DNA from: Alkalimonas sp.
Lineage (GTDB): Bacteria; Pseudomonadota; Gammaproteobacteria; Enterobacterales; Alteromonadaceae
Reading direction: 5' to 3'
Assembly (NCBI GenBank): GCA_007117525.1
Contig: SKGJ01000332.1
Coordinates: forward strand, 1-22,923
Length of the DNA stretch: 22,923 bases
Position 1 is the first letter of the stretch, and every line of letters starts with the position of its first letter. Below are positions 14,771-22,560 of the stretch, piece by piece. The notes under the pieces are model-generated. The model made no database searches, was not told the origin of the DNA, and saw only the letters and a program-made list of their open reading frames with translations. The translations under genes were made by a program, and so were the position numbers.

Positions 14771-16363
14771 TTAGAACTGATTCATGGTGTTGTCTTTGCC
14801 GGAGGCTTTTAAGGCCGCATCACCAGAGAAGTATTCTTTGTGATCGTCGCCCATATCCGAGCCCGCCATGTTCTGGTGCTTGACGCAGGCAATGCCCTGA
14901 CGGATTTCTTTGCGCTGTACGCCGGCCACATAGCCCAGCATGCCCGCTTCACCAAAGTACTCTTTCGCCAGGTTGTCGGTCGAAAGCGCTGCCGTGTGGT
15001 AGGTTGGCAACGTGATCAGGTGGTGGAAAATACCTGCTTCACGGGCTGCATCGGCCTGGAAAGTCTGGATGCGACGGTCCGCCTCAATCGCCAGCTCGCT
15101 GCTGTCGTACTCGGCGCTCATCAGTTTGGCGCGATCAAAGGCCGAGACGTCTTTGCCTGCCTGCTGCCAGGCATCAAATACCTGCTGACGGAAATTCAGC
15201 GTCCAGTTAAAGGACGGGCTGTTGTTGTACACCAGCTTGGCATTGGGCACCGCTTCACGAATGCGGTTGACCATGGCCGCAATCTGGCCCACATGCGGCT
15301 TCTCGGTTTCAATCCACAACAGATCAGCACCATGCTGCAAGGAGGTGATGCAGTCCAGCACCACCCGATCTTCACCACTGCCTGGGCGGAACTGGAACAA
15401 GCCACTGGCCAGACGCTTTGGCTTTAACAACTTGCCATTGGCTTTGACCACCACATCACCGTTGGCAATGTCGTCGGCGCTTTGCACGTAGTCGCCATCC
15501 AGGAAGCTGTTGTACAAGTCGCCCAGATCGCCCGGCTCTTTGGTCACCGCAATTTGCTTGGTCAGGCCGGCACCCAGCGAGTCGGTCCGGGCCACAATGA
15601 CGCCATCCGGCACGCCCAGCTCTAAGAAGGCGTAACGCACGGCGCGGATTTTGGCCAGGAAGTCGGCATGAGGAACCGTCACCTTGCCATCCTGGTGGCC
15701 GCACTGCTTTTCATCCGACACCTGGTTTTCAATCTGAATGCAGCAGGCACCGGCTTCAATCATTTTCTTTGCCAGCAAGTAGGTGGCTTCTTCGTTGCCA
15801 AAGCCGGCATCGATGTCGGCAATGATCGGCACGATATGGGTCTGATGGTTGTCGATTTGCTGCTGCAACTCAGCCGCTTTGGCGGCATCGCCCGCTTCTT
15901 TGGCGGCATCCAGCTGGCGGAACAAACCACCCAGCTCACGCGCATCGGCCTGGCGTAAAAAGGTGTACAGCTCTTCGATCAGGCTGGGCACCGAGGTCTT
16001 TTCATGCATCGACTGGTCCGGCAATGGGCCAAACTCAGAGCGCAGTGCTGCAATCATCCAGCCCGACAGATACAGGTACTTTTTGTCGGTGCTGCCAAAG
16101 TGTTTTTTAATCGCAATCAGTTTTTGCTGGCCGATAAAACCATGCCAGCAGCCCAGCGACTGGGTGTACTGGCTGCTGTCGGCGTCGTAGTCGGCCATGT
16201 CCTGGCGCATAATGCCGGCGGTGTAACGGGCAATATCCAGCCCAGTTTGAAAGCGGTTTTGCAGCGCCATACGGGCGGCGTATTCCGGGCTGATTTCCTG
16301 CCAGCTTTGGTCGTGGCTGCCAATCAGGGTGGCGAATTTATCCAGGGTGGCTTGGTAAGTCAT
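14771..16363 (-). CDS. aceA: Isocitrate lyase
   Basis: 530 residues; cleaves isocitrate to glyoxylate and succinate, the first step of the glyoxylate shunt that allows growth on acetate or fatty acids. The catalytic loop is KQCGH (219-223, with Cys221 as catalytic acid; E. coli has KKCGH). DIDAG at 183-187 carries the metal-binding region, and NNSPSFNW near 380-387 is the conserved substrate-binding segment. The length and C-terminal DNTMNQF fit the ~530-residue Pseudomonas-type subfamily rather than the 434-residue E. coli form. The start ATG has GAGGA about 8 bases upstream, and a strong terminator follows. It is probably a single-gene transcript; no malate synthase is in the window. The gene sits between a CrbS-like sensor and a CrbR-like regulator, which fits acetate-responsive control. 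Confidence 0.96.
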   Translation of the reverse strand: MTYQATLDKFATLIGSHDQSWQEISPEYAARMALQNRFQTGLDIARYTAGIMRQDMADYDADSSQYTQSLGCWHGFIGQQKLIAIKKHFGSTDKKYLYLSGWMIAALRSEFGPLPDQSMHEKTSVPSLIEELYTFLRQADARELGGLFRQLDAAKEAGDAAKAAELQQQIDNHQTHIVPIIADIDAGFGNEEATYLLAKKMIEAGACCIQIENQVSDEKQCGHQDGKVTVPHADFLAKIRAVRYAFLELGVPDGVIVARTDSLGAGLTKQIAVTKEPGDLGDLYNSFLDGDYVQSADDIANGDVVVKANGKLLKPKRLASGLFQFRPGSGEDRVVLDCITSLQHGADLLWIETEKPHVGQIAAMVNRIREAVPNAKLVYNNSPSFNWTLNFRQQVFDAWQQAGKDVSAFDRAKLMSAEYDSSELAIEADRRIQTFQADAAREAGIFHHLITLPTYHTAALSTDNLAKEYFGEAGMLGYVAGVQRKEIRQGIACVKHQNMAGSDMGDDHKEYFSGDAALKASGKDNTMNQF

Positions 16364-16693
16364 GCTGTTTTCCTCAGGGCGTATGGCTGTTGTGGTTTTA
16401 ATCTAGCCCTGATTGACGCATAAATACAATCAATAAACTCCATTCCTGCCATTCATCAATATTATGACAAGATTCACCTGTAATCCTGCTCAGAACAAAG
16501 GGCACAAATGCAGTTAATCGTTGATTTTTAATGAATTACTAAATACTTCTCCGCTCTACTTACCACAAACAGGCTGTGCACAGCACGCCAACAGTGAAAG
16601 AACAGCCACAAAAAGCAGGAATTGACTGGCAAAAACCGCCTTTATCATAAAGAGGATAAATGCATAGCATCACAGGCATTGATTGAGGGAATA
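16364..16693. other. 330-base gap: promoter region of isocitrate lyase
   Basis: AT-rich with no convincing gene; the only plus-strand ATG with a fair ribosome site (AGAGGATAA before ATG near 16660) opens an eight-codon frame. An interrupted inverted repeat TGATTG..CAATCA (16410-16432) lies about 50 bases upstream of the lyase start and could be an operator. No strong sigma70 promoter is obvious. I see no terminator for the response regulator gene, which ends at 16694. Confidence 0.4.
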
Positions 16694-17344
16694 TTAAGAA
16701 CCCGTTTCCGGCAGCTTCAGTTTTTCGAACAGAATACCGGCCAGAGTACGGTTGTTGACATTGAGCTTGCGTAAAATAGCCGACACATGCTGCTTGATGG
16801 TGGTCTCCTGCACATTCATCTCGTAGGCAATTTGCTTGTTCAGCAAGCCATCGGCAATCATTTTCAGCACCCGGAACTGTTGCGGCGTCAGCTGCTCCAG
16901 CCGACTGGCAAAGTCATCATCAATCAGACTGCTGGCTTCGGCCACTTCCTGGCTGAGCTCGGCCGGTAACCAGCTATCGCCCTGCTGCACTGCGGCGATG
17001 GCTGCCGCCATCAGATCCAGCGGTGCCGATTTAGGCACATAAGCAGCAGCGCCCAGCTGCATGGCCTGTTTGATCACCGCAGGATCTTCCACCGCCGAGA
17101 CCATCAGCACCGACACATCCGGGTACTCGGTGCGCAAAGCAGTCAAGCCGGCAAAGCCATCGGCGCCGGGCATTTTTAAGTCGAGGAAAATTAAACTGGT
17201 ATCCGGGTGCTGACGCAATAATGCCCAGACCCGCTCCATGCTGTCAGCTTGCAGCAACAGCGCCTGGTCGCCCAGAATGGTTTGTGCGGCCTGAGACAAG
17301 GCTACACGGAAAAGCGGATGATCATCGGCAATGATGGCAATCAT
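16694..17344 (-). CDS. LuxR/NarL-family response regulator, CrbR/ErdR-like
   Basis: 216 residues. The receiver domain (1-~118) has the acidic pair Asp7-Asp8, phospho-acceptor Asp55 (FLDLKMPG) and Lys105 (YVPKSA). A GerE-type DNA-binding helix-turn-helix spans ~150-205 (LTPQQFRVLKMIADGLLNKQ onward, with TTIKQHVSAILRKL as recognition region). This is the architecture of CrbR/ErdR, partner of SSS-type CrbS/MxtR sensors, which activate acetyl-CoA synthetase genes. Here the sensor is about 3 kb away on the other strand, with isocitrate lyase between. Partnership is inferred from family and proximity. The start is ATG at the edge of the receiver; the leader has only a weak ribosome site (GGTACCGCT region). 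The gene follows the TonB receptor gene by 89 bp, in the same direction. Confidence 0.85.
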   Translation of the reverse strand: MIAIIADDHPLFRVALSQAAQTILGDQALLLQADSMERVWALLRQHPDTSLIFLDLKMPGADGFAGLTALRTEYPDVSVLMVSAVEDPAVIKQAMQLGAAAYVPKSAPLDLMAAAIAAVQQGDSWLPAELSQEVAEASSLIDDDFASRLEQLTPQQFRVLKMIADGLLNKQIAYEMNVQETTIKQHVSAILRKLNVNNRTLAGILFEKLKLPETGS

Positions 17345-17388
17345 AGCGGTACCAGGTTAGCAAACAAGAAGGCGTGACCACTATCATA

Positions 17389-17420
17389 GCCGGAACTGAC
17401 CCTAACAGTACAGTTCCGGC
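17389..17420 (-). repeat. Perfect 10-bp inverted repeat between TonB receptor and response regulator genes
   Basis: GCCGGAACTG (17389-17398) and CAGTTCCGGC (17411-17420) flank a 12-base loop just after the receptor stop codon. No U-tract follows on the minus strand, so it may be a poor terminator, an mRNA-stabilising stem, or a barrier that limits read-through into the response regulator gene. Confidence 0.6.
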
Positions 17421-17433
17421 CACAGTAACCGCC

Positions 17434-19755
17434 TTAGAAGCGGTAGCCGACCGTCAGGCTGATGGTGCGGGGATCGCCGTAATAACCGATCAGGGTATTG
17501 TCGCCACCCAAGCCCGGAATAAAGCTACCGTCATCGGCAATGGAAATAAAGGCATAATTCCCCACCAGGTACTGCTCATTGGTCAGGTTTTTGCCATGCA
17601 GACCCACCGTCCAGTGGCCATTGGCGCTCAACCAGTTGACCGACAGATTCAACAAGCCATAACTGCTTTGCTCCAACAGGTTACCCACTTCTGTCAGTGA
17701 GTATTTGCTGCGGTAGGCATAGTTGCCGTTGAAAATCAAATCCCCACTGGAAGCCAGCGGCATTTCATAACTAAAGCCCAGGTTTGCAGTGGTTTTTGGC
17801 GTATTGGTGATGACAAAGTTATCGGTAATGTCGATCTGCTGACCAGTCGTAGCATCAAAGCTAAAGACATTTTTAAACTTCGCATCAATCAAACCAAGGC
17901 TACCGTACAACTGCAGGTTGCGATTAGCCATCCAGGTAAACTCAAACTCAGCACCGGTCGCATCGGATTGACCCACATTGCCCAACCGCTGGTTCAACAC
18001 CGAGGAGTCGTTTGGATCCGGGATCACCGAGATGTACTGGCGGTTTTTGTGATCCAGCATAAACAAGGTGGCATTGAGACGGAAGGTATTGGTCAAATCG
18101 CTCTTTACCCCAATCTCATACGAGTACACATCTTCCGGATTGGCTGCTGGCTCAGCGGTTTCGGCCCGTGGATTAAAGGTACCGGATTTAAAGCCCTGAC
18201 TAAAGCTGGCAAAAAACATGGTATCGACGCTGTGCTGGTATTCCACCCCAAACTTCGGAGTCCACTTGCTCCAACTGGCACTGTCATCGAGCACGATCGG
18301 GGTTTGCAGGCCATCTGGCCGGACATAACCAGGCACCCAACCCGACTCTGGGTAAACAGTATCGAAAATCAGGCCATTGCGGACCAGGGCATCTTTTTTG
18401 TCCTTGGTGTAACGAAGGCCAGCAGTCAGGGACCACTGGTCATTCAAACGATAGGTTCCCTGAGCATAAGCCGCACTGCTGTCGCTGTCGCTGCAGCCAG
18501 CCACTTCACGGGTCAACCCAGGTGTCCCAAAGGCGGTTTGCCCCAGCACTTCCAAAATGGCATCGAACACCCCACACGACTCAGAGGTGAAGTAGTACAA
18601 ACCAGACACCAGACTTAGGTTGTCGCTGCGGTAATTCAGCTGCAACTCCTGAGTAAACCATTTATCTTCGTAAATCGCTGGCACATCAAAAATACGCAGT
18701 GGCGTGTTGTCAAAGTCGATATTGACCGGCGAGTAATTTTCCCGCCGTGAGGTAATGGACTTGACACTGATGCTGTCGCTGACCGCCCAGTCCATCAACA
18801 AGCTCACGCCTTCGGTTTCAACCCGGGTCCAGGTTGGCAGGCTGGTGTAGGAATCGTAGACACTGTCTGGCACCGGCGCATCGGTCAGCAAGCTTGGTAG
18901 CAGGCGGAAACCGCCTTTGGAGTTGGATTTGTCGTCGGTTTTGTCGTAATTCAACCGCATAAAAAAGTTATCGCCAGGACGAAACTCCAGGGTGGCCCGA
19001 AAGGCCTGAATGTCTTTGTTGTAGTTTTCTTTGTCCTGATTGGGCAGGTCGGAAATCAAAAACTCACCGTAACCATCCCGCTGCAAATTTGCATAGCCCA
19101 GACCGAAATAGAGCCGGTCCTGGATCAGCGGCAGCTGGCCGGTGACTTTCAGGTCACGCTGGTTGTAGCTGCCCACCGTGCCATTGATGGAAAACTCCGT
19201 ATCGCCCGTCATTTGCCGCGTGACGTACTTGACGGCGCCACCGATGGTGTTTTTGCCGTACAAGGTCCCCTGAGGCCCGCGCAGCACTTCCACCCGCTCA
19301 ATATTGAGGATATCCAGTACCGCACCCTGGGGCCGGGCGACATAGACATCATCGATGTAAATGCCAACACCGGGCTCATAACCCCACAGCGGATCTTCCT
19401 GGCCTACGCCACGAATGAAGGCCGTTAAGGTGGAGTTGGTGGCGCGACTTTGCTGCAAAGTGGTATTGGGCGAAAATTGCTGCACTTCCAAAATGGTTGA
19501 TAGCCCGCGTTGCTCAATGTCATCGGCACCAATGGAGGTCACAGCAACCGGCACGCGTTGCAGATTCTCTACCGTGCGACGGGCGGTGACTTCAATCCGC
19601 TCCAGTTTCAGTTCACTGGCCTCCGCTGACTCTTCATCACCAGCAATCGCCGTTGTTGCCATCAGGCTGGCGCCAACCGCCAGAGCCAGTGCGCTGACGG
19701 TAAATCCCCGAGTTGTCACCCTGCTGTTTTTTAGTTTTTCGTTCGTTGCCATCAT
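17434..19755 (-). CDS. TonB-dependent receptor, substrate unknown
   Basis: 773 residues; an outer membrane active importer. A long signal peptide ends around TTAIA38, and a TonB-box-like IEVTA follows at 54-58. The plug shows VPVAVTSIGADDIEQRG, STILEVQQFSPN, FIRGVGQEDP and GVGIYIDDVYVARPQG, then ERVEVLRGPQGTLYGKNTIGGAVKYVT. The last residues (RTISLTVGYRF) end in the expected Phe. The GVGIYIDDVYV type is frequent in receptors of sphingomonads and marine gammaproteobacteria for hydrophobic or aromatic compounds and some siderophores. The first codons are two successive ATGs; AGGAG lies 4 bases before the first and 7 before the second, so 19752 may be the true start. It is divergent from a GntP permease and a secreted hydrolase gene over a 136-bp shared promoter region, which suggests a common substrate. 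Confidence 0.9.
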   Translation of the reverse strand: MMATNEKLKNSRVTTRGFTVSALALAVGASLMATTAIAGDEESAEASELKLERIEVTARRTVENLQRVPVAVTSIGADDIEQRGLSTILEVQQFSPNTTLQQSRATNSTLTAFIRGVGQEDPLWGYEPGVGIYIDDVYVARPQGAVLDILNIERVEVLRGPQGTLYGKNTIGGAVKYVTRQMTGDTEFSINGTVGSYNQRDLKVTGQLPLIQDRLYFGLGYANLQRDGYGEFLISDLPNQDKENYNKDIQAFRATLEFRPGDNFFMRLNYDKTDDKSNSKGGFRLLPSLLTDAPVPDSVYDSYTSLPTWTRVETEGVSLLMDWAVSDSISVKSITSRRENYSPVNIDFDNTPLRIFDVPAIYEDKWFTQELQLNYRSDNLSLVSGLYYFTSESCGVFDAILEVLGQTAFGTPGLTREVAGCSDSDSSAAYAQGTYRLNDQWSLTAGLRYTKDKKDALVRNGLIFDTVYPESGWVPGYVRPDGLQTPIVLDDSASWSKWTPKFGVEYQHSVDTMFFASFSQGFKSGTFNPRAETAEPAANPEDVYSYEIGVKSDLTNTFRLNATLFMLDHKNRQYISVIPDPNDSSVLNQRLGNVGQSDATGAEFEFTWMANRNLQLYGSLGLIDAKFKNVFSFDATTGQQIDITDNFVITNTPKTTANLGFSYEMPLASSGDLIFNGNYAYRSKYSLTEVGNLLEQSSYGLLNLSVNWLSANGHWTVGLHGKNLTNEQYLVGNYAFISIADDGSFIPGLGGDNTLIGYYGDPRTISLTVGYRF

Positions 19756-19821
19756 GGCTCTCCTGCGTGAGTCGTTAACATTACGCCTCTACTGTAGGCT
19801 TAAATGCAGAATTTTTAACCT

Positions 19822-19835
19822 GTACCTTAGTACTA
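19822..19835 (-). promoter_or_regulatory. Motif TAGTACTAAGGTAC in the divergent receptor/permease promoter region
   Basis: On the minus strand the sequence reads TAGTACTAAGGTAC, matching 9614-9627 at 12 of 14 positions. TAGTACTA is an 8-bp palindrome and GTAC recurs after a 4-base gap. Its position fits a regulator site for the receptor, for the divergent permease operon, or for both. Confidence 0.3.
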
Positions 19836-19837
19836 TG

Positions 19838-19850
19838 GCCTGAGTCAGGC
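19838..19850. promoter_or_regulatory. Palindrome GCCTGAGTCAGGC, possible operator
   Basis: A perfect 13-base palindrome around a central G, two bases from the TAGTACTA motif, in the 136-bp gap between divergent genes. It is a candidate regulator site shared by both directions. No known regulator can be assigned from sequence. Confidence 0.35.
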
Positions 19851-19891
19851 TGTTGTATCACACTGAATCAAAATTAAACGAGGAATTTTGC

Positions 19892-21193
19892 ATGCTGGGG
19901 TTATTCGGGTTAATCCTGGGGTTGCTGCTGTTGATCGTGTTGACGATGCGGGGCTTCAATCTCTTTATCACAGCGCCGTTGTGCGCACTGATGGTGGCCG
20001 CCACCAATGGCATTCCTTTTTGGGATTTGGCCGATAAAGTCGACTTTGTTCATGGCTACATGACCGGCTTTTCAGGCTTTGTCGCCGCCTGGTTTTTAAT
20101 GTTTTTGCTGGGTTCTTTGTTTGGCAAGCTGATGGAGCACACCGGCGCTGCCGATGCCGTGGCGCTGGCGATTGTCAAACGCATCGGCCACACCCGGGCG
20201 GTGCTGGCAGTAGTGATGGCCTGTGCAGTCTTGACCTATGGCGGCGTCAGCGTCTTTGTGGTGGCTTTCTCGGCCTACCCGATGGCGGTGAGTTTATTTA
20301 AAGGTGCCAACCTGCCCAGACGTTTTATCCCGGCAGCGCTGGCACTGGGTTCGGTGACCTTTACCATGACCTCGGCGGGCTCACCGGAAATCCAGAACTG
20401 GATCCCCATCCCTTACCTCGGCACCACCCCTTATGCCGGCTGGGAAGTCAGCCTGGTAGTGGCGGTCATTATGGCCATCAGCGGCTACATGAGCCTGATG
20501 TGGATGATCCGCAAGGCGGTGGCCAAGGGCGAGCATTTTATTCAACGCGCCAGCGATCCCGAGGTGGAAGACCGCAACCTGCCAAACCCTATCTTTGGCA
20601 TTATCCCCCTGCTGGTGGTACTCACCCTCTCGTTCTTTTTGCATGAGTCCTTGCAACAGGCAGCGCTGATTGTGGCCCTAGCTGGCGGCGTTAGCAGCTT
20701 GTACCTGCTCAATATGAAGTTTTTACGCAATCCGGCCGCGGCAACCAATGAAGGGGTACTGGGTGCCTTGCTGGCGATTGGCAATACCGCGGCTGTGGTC
20801 GGCTTTGGCAGCGTAGCCCGCTTAACACCTGCCTTTGCCGGTGTGGTCGACTACATGACGCATCTGCCTGGCCCTGAGCTGCTGGGGGCTGCCGTAGCCG
20901 TCAGTGCCATTGCGGGTCTGACTGGCTCTGCTTCCGGTGGCCAGGCCATTGCACTGCCGGAAATTGCACCGACTTACCTTGACCGTGGGGTTGACCCGGA
21001 ACAATTGCACCGGGTGGTGGCTATTTCGTCCGGTGCACTCGATTCCTTACCGCACAACGGCTATGTCGTCACCACCATTCGTGCTATTTGTGGTGAAACC
21101 CACCAAAACGCCTACTGGCCGGTAGCGGTGGTCAGTGTGTTGGTGCCTTTAGCCGGCGTTTTTGTCGCCATTGGCCTGTTCCAATTAGTTTAA
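19892..21193 (+). CDS. GntP-family carboxylate permease
   Basis: 433 residues, inner membrane, with about 12 hydrophobic segments. Family motifs include FNLFITAPLCALMVAATNGIP, FLLGSLFGKLMEHTGAADAV, LTYGGVSVFVVAFSAYP, TFTMTSAGSPEIQNWIPIPY and SGALDSLPHNGYVVTTI. GntP proteins are proton symporters for gluconate, fructuronate, D-serine, glycerate or, in some species, 3-hydroxybutyrate. The start ATG 19892 has AGGA 7 bases upstream and the first helix begins at residue 2; an in-frame extension 13 codons upstream is unlikely. The hydrolase gene follows after 11 bases, its ribosome site overlapping this stop codon, so the two form one operon. The substrate is probably the carboxylic acid released by that hydrolase; 3-hydroxybutyrate is one candidate given the dehydrogenase in the window, but this is inference. 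Confidence 0.9.
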   Translation: MLGLFGLILGLLLLIVLTMRGFNLFITAPLCALMVAATNGIPFWDLADKVDFVHGYMTGFSGFVAAWFLMFLLGSLFGKLMEHTGAADAVALAIVKRIGHTRAVLAVVMACAVLTYGGVSVFVVAFSAYPMAVSLFKGANLPRRFIPAALALGSVTFTMTSAGSPEIQNWIPIPYLGTTPYAGWEVSLVVAVIMAISGYMSLMWMIRKAVAKGEHFIQRASDPEVEDRNLPNPIFGIIPLLVVLTLSFFLHESLQQAALIVALAGGVSSLYLLNMKFLRNPAAATNEGVLGALLAIGNTAAVVGFGSVARLTPAFAGVVDYMTHLPGPELLGAAVAVSAIAGLTGSASGGQAIALPEIAPTYLDRGVDPEQLHRVVAISSGALDSLPHNGYVVTTIRAICGETHQNAYWPVAVVSVLVPLAGVFVAIGLFQLV

Positions 21194-21204
21194 GGAGATA
21201 ACGC

Positions 21205-22365
21205 ATGTTGCTTCGTAGTCTGCTGCTCGTCGCTTTGCTGTTCAGCGGCCTGGCCAAGGCCATGCTGGTCGAAAAACAGCGCTTTGAAATCGCCGAATTC
21301 ACCACCGAAAATGGCCAGGTCATTGCGCCGGTTCAGGTGGGCTGGGAAGCCTATGGCCAGCTGAATGAGGCCAAAGACAATGTCATTTTGATCACGCACT
21401 TTTTTTCCGGTAGTTCCCATGCAGCGGGCAAGTACAGTGCCGATGACCCTGTTCCAGGCTATTGGGATGCCATCATAGGCCCGGGTAAAGCCATCGATAC
21501 CGACCGCTTTTATGTCATCAGTGTCGATACCCTGGTCAATGCCAATGTGTTTGACCCCAACGTCATCACCACAGGCCCGGCCACCATCAACCCAGCCACC
21601 GGCAAACCCTGGGGACTGGACTTCCCGGTAGTCACCATTGGCGACTTTGTCGAGGTGCAACGCGCTTTGCTCGATAGCCTGGGCATTGAACGCCTGCATG
21701 CGGTGATCGGGCCATCGATGGGTTCTTTTCAGGCCATTGAGTGGGCAACCCGTTATCCGGAACGAGTAGAGCGGCTGGTGCCGGTGATCGGCAGCGCCTT
21801 TATCGATGCCTGGGCAGCCGTTCGCCTGGAGCGTTGGGCTTACCCGATTAAAGCCGATCCGGCCTGGAACAACGGCGATTACTACGCCACGGGGCAACCG
21901 ACCGAAGGCTTGATCACGGCGTTATCCTACATCATTCAGGATGCGGTCTACCCCACCGGCTTTAACCTGCGTTACCCGGCGCCCTACACCGATGCAGCGC
22001 CCCATCAGGACATACGAGCGGAGTTTTCGGCCTGGCAGCAACTGCGTGAGCACGCTGCCATCCGGGCCGCTTATCAGGATGCCAACCATATCCTCTATCT
22101 GGTGCGTGCATCCCAGCTCTTTCGAGCCGGCATGGGGGACAACTGGCAACAAGCCTTAAAGCAGGTGCAAGCACCGACCCTGTTGCTGCCTGCTGCCGGC
22201 GATCAGCTGCTGCTGCCACAAATGAGCCGCACCACCCAACAAGCGCTGGAAGCAGCCGGAAAAACAGTGCACTACCATGAAATCCCCGGCATCTGGGGGC
22301 ACCTGGATGGCGTGGTAGGCATGGCAGCCGTGGCGGATGTACTGCGCGACTTTTTGAACGACTAA
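21205..22365 (+). CDS. Secreted alpha/beta hydrolase, MetX (homoserine acetyltransferase)-like fold
   Basis: 386 residues. The N-terminal MLLRSLLLVALLFSGLAKA is a clear signal peptide, so the protein is probably periplasmic. The remainder is an alpha/beta hydrolase of the MetX-like group: VGWEAYGQLNEAKDNVILITH, nucleophile elbow GPSMGS with Ser171, acid Asp333 (PAAGDQLLLP) and His366 (IWGHLDG). All three catalytic residues are present. True homoserine O-acetyltransferases are cytoplasmic and use acetyl-CoA; export argues for an esterase or other hydrolase of an imported compound. The ribosome site AAGGAG overlaps the permease stop codon 7 bases before ATG, implying translational coupling. A terminator follows at 22409-22434. 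With the divergent TonB receptor and the co-transcribed permease it fits an outer membrane uptake, cleavage and inner membrane uptake path. The ester substrate is unknown. Confidence 0.85.
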   Translation: MLLRSLLLVALLFSGLAKAMLVEKQRFEIAEFTTENGQVIAPVQVGWEAYGQLNEAKDNVILITHFFSGSSHAAGKYSADDPVPGYWDAIIGPGKAIDTDRFYVISVDTLVNANVFDPNVITTGPATINPATGKPWGLDFPVVTIGDFVEVQRALLDSLGIERLHAVIGPSMGSFQAIEWATRYPERVERLVPVIGSAFIDAWAAVRLERWAYPIKADPAWNNGDYYATGQPTEGLITALSYIIQDAVYPTGFNLRYPAPYTDAAPHQDIRAEFSAWQQLREHAAIRAAYQDANHILYLVRASQLFRAGMGDNWQQALKQVQAPTLLLPAAGDQLLLPQMSRTTQQALEAAGKTVHYHEIPGIWGHLDGVVGMAAVADVLRDFLND

Positions 22366-22408
22366 CTGCGGTGTTTTGGGCTGCTCTCCTGGTTGCTTTG
22401 CCCACTTT

Positions 22409-22434
22409 GGCGCCCTGATGGGCGCCTTTCTTTT
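22409..22434 (+). terminator. Terminator of the permease-hydrolase operon
   Basis: GGCGCCC (22409-22415), loop TGAT, GGGCGCC (22420-22426), followed by tttctttt on the plus strand, 43 bases after the stop codon. Confidence 0.85.
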
Positions 22435-22443
22435 GTCGCGCTC

Positions 22444-22515
22444 TAGGGCGTGTTGACCTGTGCTGTTTAGATTTCGTTCGCTGCAAAAACAAACAGCAAA
22501 GGTCAACACGCCCTA
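22444..22515. mobile_element. 72-bp inverted-repeat element with TA ends (MITE- or REP-like)
   Basis: TAGGGCGTGTTGACCT (22444-22459) pairs perfectly with AGGTCAACACGCCCTA (22500-22515). After a 2-base mismatch the arms continue with GCTGTTT (22462-22468) and AAACAGC (22491-22497), giving 23 paired bases around a 22-base centre. Both ends are TA, the target duplication of IS630/Tc1-mariner transposons, so a non-autonomous derivative is possible. It has no coding capacity. A repetitive extragenic hairpin is the alternative; copy number elsewhere cannot be seen here. Confidence 0.6.
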
Positions 22516-22560
22516 ACGTTTTCTGCCATACTAAAAAAAATAACCGCGACATCCGGTGCC

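Noticed and set aside
21205..22365. Annotation as homoserine O-acetyltransferase (metX)
   Set aside because: The fold matches, but a clear signal peptide and coupling to a permease and TonB receptor argue against a cytoplasmic acetyl-CoA-dependent methionine enzyme.
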